Below are positions 10,953 to 23,222 of a DNA stretch of 64,000 bases, piece after piece. The notes below the pieces were generated by a model. That model saw only the letters and a program-made list of their open reading frames with translations. It was not told the origin of the DNA and searched no databases. Where the stretch lies: NCBI GenBank assembly GCA_034509755.1, contig CM067556.1:10315501-10379500 (forward strand). Direction: 5' to 3'. A program made the position numbers and the translations under genes. Numbering within the stretch: position 1 is the stretch's first letter; every line of letters starts with the position of its first letter. This DNA comes from Anisodus tanguticus. Lineage: Eukaryota; Streptophyta; Magnoliopsida; Solanales; Solanaceae.

Positions 10953-12642
10953 GCCTTGCTTGATACTTGAATTTTTCAGACGTAAGATGGGTCCACATTG
11001 AGAGGCAAGATGGTGATAATTGCCTGCCAGTATACTATATACCATGTGAGCTTCTTCTCATTTCAATTATAATGTGAAACTCTTTTTAAGGCTTGAAAAT
11101 TTTATCATCTCAAATATACTAATTCAGATTTTCTCTTTAATTTGCTTAACTGGAGTAGAATTACTGCGTTTGAGCAAGTAAATTCTTTACCGCAAAACTA
11201 TTCAATATTTTACCAGAAATCGTGTATAGTACCACAAGTTGTGCTGTTGAGTGTAAGAATTATCTTACTCAATATTAAAACTCATCAATTCTTTCGAATT
11301 AACAAGAGTTTGCTTACCTAACGAATTTATGTTATACTTATACCCTGGCAACATAAATAACTTTTGCACAATATATCAATACAATATAATTGAATATAAC
11401 ACGTTGTTATTCCATTTTTCAAGCTAGTTTGTCAAATTTATTATGAAAAATTACGTATTATTACAAAGTCAACGTAACCAAAAGGATAGAAAGTTTCTAC
11501 ACTGAGACATAGTAGCATAAATTATAACCTCTTGCCTAATTGGATGAGCACATGAGAATATATATATAGGAGACAACTTTGAGAAAGGTAGCAGAATGGG
11601 AGTCATGAATGGACTAGGTAGAACTTATAATACTAGTAATCAATTCAATCATCAATGTCTTACTTCACATCACATGTGAACGTTGACAGGAGAAGATAGT
11701 GTCCTCCACTATTCCTACGTCTCAGAATTTGGAATTTCACGTCACACTACTTGGAACTCAAGATGAGTGAAAGCCTAGGTACAAAATTAAAATTTGCATT
11801 GGTAATCAAGTTCATACACATTATTGAGAAAGCAGCGGAGAATAGTATTCTTATTAAATTTAGAGTTTTAACTTATCCATACTCACAGTGTAATAATTAT
11901 TTTTGTATATTATCAGATTATCTAAAAAATAATTACATGTCACTATCCATAAAAAGTAGGACAAGTAGCTTAAAAAATAATATAAATTACTTAATATGAC
12001 AGGTTCCATAAAAAGTGGCATTAGTAACCTCAGAAATTAAGTGACATATTATTACAATACGGTAAAATACACCATCAGTGTTTATTAAATAAAAAATAAA
12101 ATGATTTTTAGTCCAAATTAAAGATTTGAGGCTTGGAAACTTGGAATGTAAAATCAGCAAATGCACATTCTTTTTGGGTACCACAGCATTGACTCACCGA
12201 AAAGGTTATGGCCACATGAGTGGTTAGATTGATATTTTTTTGGTGTCGGATATTTGGTTGAGATTTTTCACTTTTGTGTTTGTTACAGATTAAACTTAAA
12301 TATGTGGTTGAGACCAAATCAATAGAGTACTATGAATAACACTGCTACTCTTTTAGCATGAAAGGAAATAATCATGTTACATTTTTTGGATAAGGGATTT
12401 TTAATCAGTCAACTAATTGCCTCTAGTACTTTATTTACTCTTTAGTGATGGCCGCAACATTTATAAATTTCTATTAGTTCCGTTGTTTGCAGTGAGTCTT
12501 TTATTTTGGTGAGACTTGTGTATCAGTATAAGTGTGAGATTTAGAGAACTTTTATAATTAGTTGTAGAGAGCTCCTAATTTGCATTAGAAGGCAAATTAC
12601 CAAATTGCCTTGTTTTAATTTGAAACGTAGTTAATTGATCGT
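10953..12642. other. Intergenic sequence
   Basis: AT-rich, no recognisable gene. Short ORFs (for example 11751-11999) have ordinary non-coding composition. Confidence 0.5.
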
Positions 12643-12899
12643 TGAAAGAAATAATCTCTTGATTATTCTCATTAATGAAAATAGTATATATATACAAATT
12701 ACAAATTTTCATAATAGAAAATATATTCTTATTCTAATCCCAAATTATGGTAAGTGTACACGACTAATTAATGTAATACTTACACTAAAATATTATTTAA
12801 AACTATACACCAAATATGGACTATACATGGACTATTTTCTGGACCAAAATCGTGATATACATTAAGTGTATATCACGGTAATATTATGTATATTTAACA
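12643..12899 (-). repeat. 3' LTR of A2
   Basis: 257 bp, starting TGTTAAATATACATAATATT on the minus strand and ending ATTATTTCTTTCA. It follows the polypurine-like GACTGCGGGGATG of the internal region (12900-12912). A 22-base near-palindrome (GTGATATACATTAAGTG..) is present here but missing from the other LTR. Confidence 0.88.
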
Positions 12900-13420
12900 C
12901 ATCCCCGCAGTCATAGCGAGCGGTCTTCGTGCGTTGAGACTGTCCCTGAAATCTTCAAAAAGGACCGAAGGGAGACCCTTTGTAAAGATGTCTGCCATTT
13001 GATACCTGGAAGGGACATGACAGACGAGTAAGTGTCCACGAGCTACCTTTTCGCGAACAAAGTGAATGTCCATCTCGATATGTTTAGTGCGCTGGTGCTG
13101 AACCGGATTACCAGAAAGATATATGTCACTAACATTATCACAATACACCAAGGTAGCTTTCTGAATAGGACACTGAAGCTCTAAAAGAAGATTACGTAAC
13201 CAACAGGATTCAGAGACCACATTGGCTACCCTCGATACTCAGCCTCTGCACTAGAGCGGGACAACGTCGACTGACGCTTTGCAGATCAAGAGACCAAGTT
13301 ATTGCCAAGGAACATACAATAGCCAAACGTAGAGCGTCTGGTGTCTGGACAACCACCCCAATCAGCATCTGTATACGAGACAAGTGTAGACGTCGATGAC
13401 GGATATAAATGCAAGTCATA
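12900..13420 (-). pseudogene. RNase H relic of A2
   Basis: Reads YTDADWGGCPDTRRSTFGY, AEAEYRG (in another frame), SESCWLRNLLLELQCP, VYCDNVSDIYLSGNP, HIEMDIHFVREKVARG and ADIFTKGLPSVLFEDFRDSL. These are the D, E, D and later conserved positions of copia RNase H, which removes RNA from the RNA:DNA hybrid. A frameshift near 13220 separates the two halves. Confidence 0.87.
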
Positions 13421-14400
13421 GTCAAGTGTCCCTTGGATGTACCGAATAATGCGTTTGAGCGCCTTCATGTGCTCAACCCTGGGATCATGCATAAACAAAC
13501 ACATCTGTTGTACGGCATACGTAATGTCTGGTCTCGTAAATGTAAGATACTGAAGGGCCCCTGCAAGACTGCGATAGCGGGTCGGGTCCTCATACGGTGA
13601 GCTAGCCGCATCACCCAACTTGGATTTAGTATCAACCGGAGTGGAAGTGGATTTACATGATGACATCCCAGCCCTATCAATGATCTTAGCTGCATACTTC
13701 CTTTGAGATAAGAACAACCACATGCATGACGAGTGACAACAATCCCCAAAAAATAACTCAAGGGCCCCAAGTATTTCATAGCAAACTCAGACCTGAGCAT
13801 TGTCATGATAGACTGGCGTAATGCATCGGAAGAGGCAGTCAAGATAATATCATTCACATATAATAATATATAAGCCAAGGAAGAACCACGATGATATATG
13901 AACAATGAATTATCAGACCTGCTGTGAGAGAACCCAATAGTCGAAATATAGTCTGCAAACCTCTTATACCAAGCCCGTGGAGACTGCTTAAGCCCATACA
14001 AAGACTTATTCAACAAACATACATGATGAGGATATTTGGGATCCTTAAACCACAAGGGCTGATGCATATAAACTGTTTCCTTGAGGTCATCATGTAAGAA
14101 AACATTATTCACATCTAACTGATGAATTGGCCATGCTTTCGAAAGAGCCAAGCTGAGCACAATGTGAATGGTAGCTAGCTTGACCACCGGACTAAACGAC
14201 TCACCACAATCTACACCAACCTGCTGAGTCTTACCATCACCTACAAGACGCACCTTATGCCTCGCAAAAGAACCGTCAAAATTATCCTTATGAGTAAAAA
14301 TTCAGATAGACCGAATAATATTAACACCAGATGGACAGGGCACCAACTCCCACATCTTATTATCAATAAGAGCATTATATTCGTCGGTCATAGCAATTTT
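13421..14400 (-). pseudogene. Reverse transcriptase relic of A2, active site altered
   Basis: Long open pieces (13465-14253 and 13286-13723) give VGVDCGESFSPVVKLATIH, PIHQLDVNNVFLHDDL, LLNKSLYGLKQSPRAWYKRF, ILLYVNDIILTASS and SLAGALQYLTFTRPDITYAV. The catalytic YVDD is YVND: the codon at 13852-13854 is AAT on the minus strand. The first Asp of the pair binds catalytic metal, so the enzyme is inactive even apart from the frameshift near 13700. Confidence 0.9.
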
Positions 14401-15204
14401 TCAATTCGGGTCATTCAAAGCAGACACATGATTACGAGGTAATGGTGATTTAAAAACATTAGAATTTAAATTAAAATGTCTATTTTGTTTAAAAACACCC
14501 CGTTGACTACGAGAGACCAGTCTATGACTCGGGAAAGAATTGAGTGGATTTTGGGAACTACCGGGACACGTGACGGACCGGCCAACAGGTAGTGAGCCTG
14601 CTGGCCCAACACTGGAATCTTGTGACGGTAATAGGCTGGAACCCGTCACTGAAACAATAGCGGTAATAGGCTGGGAATCTGGCCCAATTACCATAACTGG
14701 CCCAGTTATGGGATTGGATACAACGGCTGGAACAGTGGGTCCAGCGGGCAGTGGGCCCGCTAGTGGATTTGTGATGCTAGACACGTCCAAAAAATGGTGA
14801 ATAATATACGGGGATATACCATCATCCAAAACATTAGACGAACTAGGCACGAGATTACTAACCTTAGCAAACGATAATTGAAATTCATCAAATATTACAT
14901 GATGACTAATGATAATTTTATTAGATGATAAGTCAAAACATTTGTAACCACGATGATTTGACGGATAACCCAAAAACACACAAGGGGTAGAACGAGCCTG
15001 AAATTTGTTAATTGTGGTAGACGGAAAGAGTGGATAACACAAGCACCCAAAGACCCTAAAATGTGAATACGAATGAGTCTTACTATATAAAATTTGAAGA
15101 TGGGACGAATATGTCAAACCTTTGGAAGGAAGAATGTTAAGAAGATATATAGTCATTTGTAGAGCATGATGCCAAAACGAAGTGGGTACGTAAGCATGAA
15201 TCAA
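14401..15204 (-). pseudogene. Integrase C-terminal part and linker of A2
   Basis: A 267-residue open piece reads SFWHHALQMTIYLLNILPSK, CVFLGYPSNHRGYKCFDLSS and HHVIFDEFQLSFA, the end of copia integrase, followed by a Pro/Ala/Gly/Ser-rich linker (PLAGPLPAGPTVPAVVS) that joins integrase to RT. Its GC-richer part encodes repeated AGPLPAGP-like units also found in F. Confidence 0.85.
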
Positions 15205-15223
15205 TAAAGTTGGGACAATGTTA

Positions 15224-15780
15224 TTAATGGTACAAATTTTGTGTTCGTCTTTCCCATTTTGTGAAGACGTATGAGGTCATGAAAAAAAAATTGATCCCAT
15301 TATTAGCACAAAATTTCCGAAACACCCCATTGTCATATTCTTTGCCATTATCACATTGAATATTTTTTATTTTCTGTTCGAATTGGGTTCTAATGAATGC
15401 TCTAAATTTTAAGAAGGTGGAAAAACTTGAGATTTTTTCGCTAGCGGAAAAGTCCATAAAAACTTAGAATAATCATCCAAAAAAAGAACATAATACCGAT
15501 GACCCAAAGAACTAAGAACATGAGACGTCTATAAATCACTATGAATAATATCAAATGACATTAAAGTATGAGAATTAGAGTCTACAAATGACAACTTAAC
15601 AATTTTCCCTAAAGCACAAGATTGATAATTCGGAGTACTACGCGTACCCTTACATAAAATAAAATTATTTTTATCTAAGGAAGACAAAATAGACGACTCC
15701 GGATGACCAAGATGAGCATGCCACAAGGAAGGAGCAAGGGCTGTCAAAGTTGACGGCAAGGCTTGACTCGAGAGACCGGA
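15224..15780 (-). pseudogene. Integrase core relic of A2
   Basis: Two pieces give SLWHAHLGHPESSILSSL, CQSC-like YQSCALGKIVK, FDIIHSDL, then after a frameshift FSTFLKFRAFIRTQFEQKIK and NIQCDNGKEYDNG. The E-containing NGKAERK motif is degraded to WERRTQN. Frame changes near 15457-15529 and 15230 break the enzyme. Confidence 0.83.
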
Positions 15781-16301
15781 CTATGGCGTGATAGGATAAA
15801 GATCTCCCCTACTATCACACCTCATGAGAGGACTCCCCGTCTTGAAATCCTTCACAGAAAACCCAAACGGATCAAATTCAATAAACATGGAATTATCTAT
15901 GGTGAATTTACGGACATACACTAATTTTTTAATCAATTTGGGGGCATGAAGGGTATTTTTCAAGATAAGGGGTGGATGAGGGGAGACAACGTTTTATTAC
16001 CATAACCACGAATTGGAATTGAATTACCATTACCAATAATTATGCCACGAGGGCAGCTCGAATTTGAATAAGACGAGAGAGTACCTTGATCGGATGTCAT
16101 GTGGGTTGTGGCTCCAGTGTCCATATACCAATTTGGGTCTTGTGGATTTAATTCAAGTGTGTGCATTGCGGCTTCAATGTCGGTTTGTGTGATGCCCATT
16201 GGATGGTGGACCTGCGGAGGCCGAGGCCCAAGTACACTGGCCTGCTGCCCCGGCCCATATACTAGTCTGAAACCCGAGACTGGACCTGAGAAACTGGGCA
16301 T
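15781..16301 (-). pseudogene. Protease and pre-integrase relic of A2
   Basis: The piece 15960-16301 contains NWYMDTGATTHMTSDQGTLS with an intact DTGA active site, and 15781-15963 contains MKNTLHAPKLIKKLVYVRKF and MRCDSRGDLYPIT. The two are in different frames, joined near 15960. Confidence 0.84.
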
Positions 16302-16379
16302 GGGCTATTGAGAAATTGGGGCCCAGTTTCCCGGGTAATAAACTGGAAACCCGCCACTGTTTAGCCCATATTGGTTGTC

Positions 16380-17248
16380 CTATTGCCACTGGATAGGGGC
16401 CCACTGCGGGGCTAAAGACTGATGATGATGTTGACTGCCCCGAGGGCCACCACCGCCACCACCACTATTCCGGCTTCCACCGCAATTCTTCCCATTATTT
16501 TTCCTATTTTGACTCTTTTTGCCACCATCGTTGTTGCGGTTTTGGCCCGAATTGTTGGAACCGGAGGAAGGAAAATTGAACTCAGTCATCATGACTATGG
16601 GACTAGCGCTGGTAGCCACCTTTTTGGGCAAGCCGGCTTCTTCGAGTGTAAGCATAGAACTAGCCTGATAAAATTGCGGAAGAGGGCTGCTCTGTCGAAG
16701 AAGCGTGCCAACACCATTATATGCCTTAGGAAGGTCTGCCACCATCTGAAGAACAAGGCGATCGTTGGTAACTAGCGCACCAACGTTGCGAAGTTGGTCT
16801 GCCAATTCTTTCAACCTTTTCTAATAAGCTGAAACGATCGGGAAATTTTTCATGTTGACGTGGGAAAATTCCTGCTCAAGAGTAACAACTCTGGAATTTG
16901 ATTATCTTGGAATATGTCATGCAGCCTATTCCAAGTAGCCATTGCCGTAGCGCCCGGCTCAATAATCGTCTGCAACAGGTCGGTAGAGATAGCGGAGTAA
17001 ATCCACTGAAGGACAGTGGCATCAAGAGTCGTCCACAACTTAGGATCGTCCTCGCGTTTAGGCACCTCTGTATCCTTAGGAGCCGCGGGGATTATGTGAT
17101 GGATGACTTGATGCGGACGTGCGTGAATTTTGAACAGTTCGGCCCACGTCGCATATTGGACATTTTCTATTTCAAGAATAAGAGGAATATGATTCTTGAT
17201 GTTAGAAACAACCAGGGTAGGGTGAAACGTGTTCTTTGAATTAGACAT
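16380..17248 (-). pseudogene. Gag relic of A2
   Basis: Starts at 17248 with SNSKNTFHPTLVVSNIKNH and continues IPLILEIENVQYATWAELFK, LQWIYSAISTDLLQTIIEP and ATWNRLHDIFQDNQ. A frameshift near 16850 leads into LADQLRNVGALVTNDRLVLQ and YNGVGTLLRQSSPLPQFYQA. The tail is Gly/Asn/Ser/Lys-rich (SGQNRNNDGGKKSQNRKNN) and has no CCHC zinc knuckle. Confidence 0.87.
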
Positions 17249-17337
17249 AACGAAAGAAAGAAGATGAGATTTTAAAGGGAAACGGCACGGAACCTGAGGG
17301 CATTAGGCTCGGACCGAAGGAAAATTTTCAACCTAGA

Positions 17338-17349
17338 TTTCTGATACCA
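17338..17349 (-). other. Primer binding site of A2
   Basis: Minus strand TGGTATCAGAAA next to the LTR, an initiator-methionine tRNA type primer site. Confidence 0.82.
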
Positions 17350-17613
17350 TGAAAGAAACAATCCCTTGATTATTCTCATTAATGAAAAGAGTATATATAC
17401 AAATTACAATTTTCCATAATAGAAAACTTATTCCTATTCTAATCCCAAAACCCTATTCTAGTAGTACAAGACTCCTATAATTATAGGTAAGTGTACAAGA
17501 CTAATTAATGTAATACTTACACTAAAAAATTACCTAAAACTATACACCAAATATGGACTATACACGGACTGTTTTCTGGACCAAAACCGTGATAATATTA
17601 TGTATATTTAACA
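17350..17613 (-). repeat. 5' LTR of A2
   Basis: 264 bp, TG...CA form on the minus strand. Compared with the 3' LTR it has an additional segment near 17445-17480 and lacks the palindromic GATATACATTAAGTG unit. Confidence 0.88.
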
Positions 17614-20600
17614 TATATGAATGTGAATTGGATGTATTCCACTTTTCTAGTGGTAAAATATTAGTCCAAAAAGTATTTCACCTTTTCTCTCATATGCACC
17701 AGTATTTGAATACTTCTATTCTACACAAAACTTTTGGCAAAACATGTGAATTGTGGAGTAGTGGTCCAATTTGGAGCAATGTGCGAACCTAGCTTTCCCC
17801 CTTTAGTTCCTGAAAATTGTTAGGCATTCTTACCGCGACAGTAGTAAGTGCATCACTTGTTGATTATACTAACAGTGCAAGAAAAAGAATATTTTTCAAA
17901 TTAATTATCTATAAGATATCTATACGTAAATTGGAAAGAGGAGTAGCAGAGAAGCAAAGTTGGCATTCCAAGTAATGTAATGAAGCAAAAATGGTACGAC
18001 ACATAAGGACATCTTAGGAAATTGGATACCTCCTTCCTAGACTCCGTAGTCCGTATCTTTCTGTTTGTCTCTCTCTGGCCTTTATTTTCGAAGCAATAGA
18101 TATGTACAGTGTACTTATTCTAAAACATTGGCAAAATAATATTTTATGGTGATAAAAGATTGCATTGTCATAGTTTAAATTTGCATGACTATTGTAAAAC
18201 AAAATGATAAACATAATTGTAATAATCTAATGAGGAGATATATAATATTCACTTATACTATAAAAAGAAAATCGATAAACCGCACCAAACAGACAAACTG
18301 AAAAAAATAACTGACTAGTGGTTTGGTTTGGTGTTGAAAAAAAAACGGCATAAGTTTAAATCATGATTTGAAATAAATTCTCTAAAAAAGTAGGATTTCA
18401 GATTCCAAGTTGTGATATTAAATTTTCAATTTGACACATAAGTTTATATTTTGCAAACAAAGACCTGTCCTTTTTATCTTTTACAATAAAATACTCATGC
18501 TCGACGTGAAAAAGAATGTTTGTACCATGAGAGAGGTTTATATTAAAAAATAGTTAGTTACTACTGATGTTGATTTATTGAACCAATGAATATTTGTAAA
18601 ATCATCGTATTTGAAAGTTTGTTATAGTATGTAATCTCAAACATTTATTTACAAAAGGAACATGAAGATATGCAATTTATTAATTAATATGGTGTCTTAG
18701 GATATTCTCATACCTTATTTATGAACTATTATTTGCTCATTTGGTAAAGATTGGATAAGAGTTGAAAAAGTTTTGATATATAATTTTCACAAATTGTAGA
18801 ATTTTTATATTTATGAGAAAAAAATATAACTTAAAATTCAATTACATGTCCAAACAAAATTTCAACTTCAAATTAACCTAATAAATATCAATGATATCAA
18901 ATCATGATTTGAAATTATGTCTAAAAGGCCCTAACTTAAAAAATATGATAGCAATAAATATGAGTTTTGAGTTCGAAATTATAATACGTGGAGCTAGATA
19001 TTGTAGTGCATGTAAATGGACGATAATTATGGCACAACCAACTTATCCAGATGTGGATATTCTGAGTTTTGGTAGGCTGCACATTGCGTGGATTCAAAGT
19101 GGGCGCCAATAACGTGCAATAACTTTTAAATTTTTTGGTTATTCTAATCAATTCAAAATTTGTAGTAGCTGGTCAATGATACTATGCTCGACATAGGATA
19201 AAACCTTAACCTCGAAATTGTAAAAATGATTTTTGATGGCAGTCAACTGCATATTTTCTTTGTCTTATCATAAACTTACACGTGTTACCGGCCTGCCTAT
19301 GTTACTAGTTACGACCTTGAGCCGGCGGTTTAAATTGTTTACAATGTAAAAACCGTCGCAGATTGGTATCTTATTTGAAGATTCCGTTCTTTTGCTAGGA
19401 GATTTAACATCACTAAGACTTTAGTTTTAATGCGATTAAATGTACCAATATCTATCCTTATAAGTAGCAACTTCGGAGTAGAGATAGCGTTATGATTTTG
19501 ATTTTATAAATTTTGAATTTTTTTTTAAAAAAATTAATGAGTTTTTGATAAATTATTTATATATAATTAAATATATTTTTAGTATAGTTAGAAAGATTGA
19601 GCCAAAATTATCAAATTTTACCATGAAAAAAATTGAATCCGTCTCTCAAATATCAGTATATGTTTTTATCTGTACAATCATAAAAAGAAAGATAAAATGA
19701 TTGTCTAAAATCAACTATACTGGCCATCCGATAACCCCAAGAAAAATGGGAAGCTTTTACACACGATTCAAAATAAAAAGAGAAAGAAAGAAAGAAAATG
19801 AAAGAGAATGTAAAAGTGAAAGTAAAGAAACAAAAAGAAAAAGGATAATACATAAAAATTCTCTAAATTTGATTTCTTTTGTAATTCACGCACCTAAACT
19901 ATGTTATGTTTGTACTTTATCCTACTCGAACAATGTTTAATAGAACTTTTATGTAATATCCCAAAAGAAAAGGATAAAAAAACCGTCCGGTGCACTGATC
20001 TCCCGTTATATTACTATTACTAAAATGCTTCGTAGTTGTTAGTCCTATATATATATAGTTTGTAAAATAGATAAGAGACGAGAGACAGAGGGAGACAGGA
20101 GTTGGATTTGCAAAGGAATCATTCGAGTTGGTGAAGAAGGAGACAAATGCTGGTGGGGAATTAAGCAATTGGCTATGCTTTCATCTACTTTTAGCACTCT
20201 TTGCTTCTAAGGGATTATGCCATATATCTTCCTTATCATTACATGCACTACATTTTCATCATTCTTTATTATCATTCCCTAAACTATTACTAATATGAGT
20301 ACTAAACAAACAATAATTGTCTGTATGCTTTACTTAATCACTACCTATACTATATACTATACCTAATATACAATAATTATCCATTTATATATACCTCTCC
20401 ACAGTCATGCTATATGAGCACTCTTTCTATCTCTGACAGTACTCTTCGCTAGCTTATTGATATATAGTCAATTAGAAAATGAAATGTACTTAAATTGAAC
20501 TAAATTAAAATTATATTTGTCAATGTAAGATAAATAGACTGAGAAATTTAAAAGGTCTAAACCTAAGGTAATGTACATTAATACAATAATATTTATTTAA

Positions 20601-20876
20601 CGAGCTACATTCATAAAAAGGAGCATATAGACTTTAGAAATAAAATAAACAAGCATAAGAATCATACTACAACATTTTTATATGAGACAAAAATAATATA
20701 TCATAAGTGTGGACAGATTTTTTTTTTTGTAATACTACTATATATGAAGGGGGTCCTGGCATCCTGCACACTATTGGCGTTCCAAAAAGAAATGTACTTT
20801 TATTTCTATCTTTAGGGTATAGATAACAATGAGTAACAAACTATAATTTCGTTTGCGGTATTCCCCAATCTCTGAT
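17614..20876. other. Intergenic sequence with MITE-like debris
   Basis: No host gene seen. At 18281-18350 are AACCGCACCAAACAGAC and GTGGTTTGGTTTGGTG, inverted-type motifs common in hAT-like debris. At 18895-18930 the palindrome CAAATCATGATTTG followed by GAAATTATGTCTAAAAGG resembles a MITE end. A purine-rich run lies at 19778-19850. Confidence 0.45.
19981..20014. repeat. Short SINE-like fragment
   Basis: CCGTCCGGTGCACTGATCTC resembles the CCCGGTGCRCTAAGCTCCCG segment also seen at 32371-32402. It is a small remnant. Confidence 0.4.
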
Positions 20877-21403
20877 GAGAAATGGATATTGGCTCAAGTC
20901 AGTTCCAAAAGCTAATTCATGAAATGAAAATTGATCAAGATATATATATTGTCTAAAGGCCAATATAAAACTCTTACCCTCTAGTACCCAAGATTGAACA
21001 TATGGAGTGTGATGGGCCCAACATTGGATCTAATAATATGATGAACCGTTATGAGCAATTGAGCATTATATGACTTTAATACCATGATAAGAAATGAATC
21101 TTAAGCTTAACTTAAGTTCAAAAGCTAACTCATGAAGTATGAATTGTCCAAAATCATATAATAAAATATTCACAACCCTAAAGAGCCAATATAGACACTG
21201 ACACACATGTATGTTCAGAAATATCTGAAGCATGAATAATATAAGATGAAAGCACAACATCGGATAAAGAATACGATAAACTTTGACTCTAATACCATGA
21301 AAAAAAAATAAACCAAAAAAATTAGCTTATGAATAGGAATTGTGCAAGACCACATCCAGATACCTCTCATCCCTAAAGAGCCGGTATAGGACTCTAACAA
21401 TCT
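20877..21403 (-). mobile_element. TRIM-like element with three terminal repeat units
   Basis: Three related direct repeats start near 20877, 21085 and 21298; each carries a GCTAAYTCATGAA-type motif, a TTGTCCAA/ATTGTGCAAG motif and CCTCTAAAGAGCC-like sequence. Units two and three are preceded by degraded inverted primer sites (TTTAATACCATG, TCTAATACCATG). Short direct repeats around a methionine-tRNA primer site with no coding region define TRIM elements. Three units suggest recombination between neighbouring copies. Confidence 0.62.
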
Positions 21404-22023
21404 TCCTTTTTCTTTTTTCCTTGGTTGTATTTGCTGTTTAGAATCGCATTAGGACCACTCATAACATTTAAAACACACTCATATTTAATGAGTAAGTTCC
21501 ATCTAAAAATATATAGATTTTAGAATAGGAATTAATGACATGAAAACGATTTAAAAAACTTACACATAATTGACTAGCTAATTAGAGTAAAATTTGAACA
21601 CTAATATTAATGCAAATAAATAATAATGAATCAAAATTAATCTAAAAGTTGAATTCTACATACAAATTCGATAAAGGCATGAGGTTTTGAAATTTTAATA
21701 CCTACTTCCCTCTTATATTATCAACCTTTATCTTCTTTATTTAACTTCTCTAAAATTATGATTCTTTTAATTTTTTAATCTACGATGGCCTCTTTTTTGA
21801 GCGGTTGATTTAAGATAAGGGGTTCCTGTCCCATTAGAAAAATAAAGGAGGTACTACTTTCCAAACTTCAGAAATTAAGGGAATTAAGTGATATTTACTC
21901 TTTTTACAAATTCAAATAACATGCTATATACCACGATTATTGCACATGACTGAAAGTACAAGTTCGCTTAGCTTAGCACCTAATATAAGAAAAGGAAATA
22001 AAAAGGAAACCCACAATTATAAT
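21404..22023. other. Intergenic sequence
   Basis: AT-rich, no recognised gene or repeat. Confidence 0.45.
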
Positions 22024-22310
22024 TAGGGATGTCAATTTCAGCCCATAAAATCAGTCTAAATCTGTTTAAATTTGAGTGGGTTAAAGATCCATTTATTTTA
22101 TTAACTCACTCCATTTTAACGCTTTTAATTCAACAAAAAATGGGTTGATATGTTGCCCTGATAGATCCATGAGAAATTTTATTTAAATATTCTTAAAAAT
22201 ATATTTTTTTTAAATTTGATATGTTATATATAGTTATAAATATTTTTTTATTGAATCAATCCATTTTGACATGCCCAATTTCATTCTAATCCGTCCATTT
22301 GTCATCCCAG
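22024..22310. mobile_element. Small hAT-like inverted-repeat element
   Basis: Left end TAGGGATGTCAATTTC and right end (inverted) TGGGATGACAAATGG resemble each other and the hAT end at 10000. No matching 8-bp duplication is visible, so this is a diverged or truncated copy. Confidence 0.5.
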
Positions 22311-22684
22311 CCGGCAATGTATTATCTACGTCACATTATTTTGGATTTTGTTGCAACTTTAATTTCCCACTATGCAGTGAACATCATCAAGTGAATTCTT
22401 GCATCACACGAGCCACCCAAAGTCGCTAATTAGGTTAGGGGTATACTTTACGTGCAAATTACAACCATCCTTCGTGGGCAATACATGCGCATGCAAAGTA
22501 ATTTCACTCATCTTCCTCCTCTCAAACTCAAAGTTAATGTCCATTACAATTACTTTTTCTTCTGAAATTTCAAGATAAAGAAACACTAAAATCACAAAAA
22601 AATCTAAGTTACCTTGTTCGACCCCTAACCTTTTAAATCACAATTTAATTTTACGTATCAACAGGTAATAATTACTACTTTTTA

Positions 22685-22936
22685 TCTCTCAATTTATGTG
22701 TTACGGTTCAAATTTAGAGAGTCAAGCTTTTTTTATTTTGACCGTGGACTAGGACATACAATTTTTAATTTTTGAAAAAATAATTTACATATTTAGAAAC
22801 TATATAAAAAGTATTATAAGTCACAATAATTAACTATTTAAAATATTTAAAGGGCATATGAATAAATCAAAGTCAAAGTTTTCTTTGTTTGACTCGCAAA
22901 AAATGAAAAATATCACATAAATTGGGACAAAGAGAA
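22685..22936. mobile_element. MITE, Stowaway-like
   Basis: Left TCTCTCAATTTATGTGTTAC and right TCACATAAATTGGGACAAAG are inverted repeats, flanked by TA on both sides. It is about 250 bp without coding capacity. Confidence 0.65.
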
Positions 22937-22948
22937 TAACATTTATTA

Positions 22949-23202
22949 CTCCCTTCGTCTTCTTTATATGAGACGATTCGAAGTACGAAGCTCACCTATC
23001 TAAGTTTCGGTTTGAATTATGGAACTTTCAAGTTTTTAAAAATAAAATTTAAAATTTAGAATCTATATAAAATGTAATATAAGTCACAATAATTAGTAAC
23101 TATTGATAATATCTAAAAGACATGAAAATTTTGGTAAAAAAAAATTCATTTGACTTTTCAAATAGTAACTGAGTCATATGACCTTTTATTTCAAAAAAAA
23201 AA
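22949..23202. mobile_element. MITE, Stowaway-like, adjacent second copy
   Basis: Starts CTCCCTTCGTCTTCTTTATA after TA and shares internal motifs (TATAAGTCACAATAATTA, CATGAAAATTTTGGT) with the preceding element. Its right end is degraded into an A-run and the G-run that follows. Confidence 0.55.
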
Positions 23203-23222
23203 GGGGGGGGGGGGGGGGGGGG
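23203..23222. repeat. 20-base poly-G run
   Basis: Twenty consecutive G directly after ten A residues at the end of a MITE. It may be real or an assembly artefact. Confidence 0.9.

Larger units (their letters stand above)
12643..17613 (-). mobile_element. Copia retrotransposon A2, both LTRs present
   Basis: A 4.97-kb minus-strand copia element of the same family as A1 and F. Two LTRs bound Gag, protease, integrase, RT and RNase H in order. The LTRs share most of their length but differ by substitutions and by two sizeable indels, so the insertion is old. The 5-bp flanks (ATCGT and TATAT) do not match, so no target duplication survives or the ends are recombinant. Confidence 0.92.

Noticed and set aside
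12638..17618. Target duplication of element A2
   Set aside because: Flanks ATCGT and TATAT differ; none can be claimed.
22016..22318. 8-bp duplication of the small hAT-like element
   Set aside because: ATTATAAT on the left does not match the bases after 22310.
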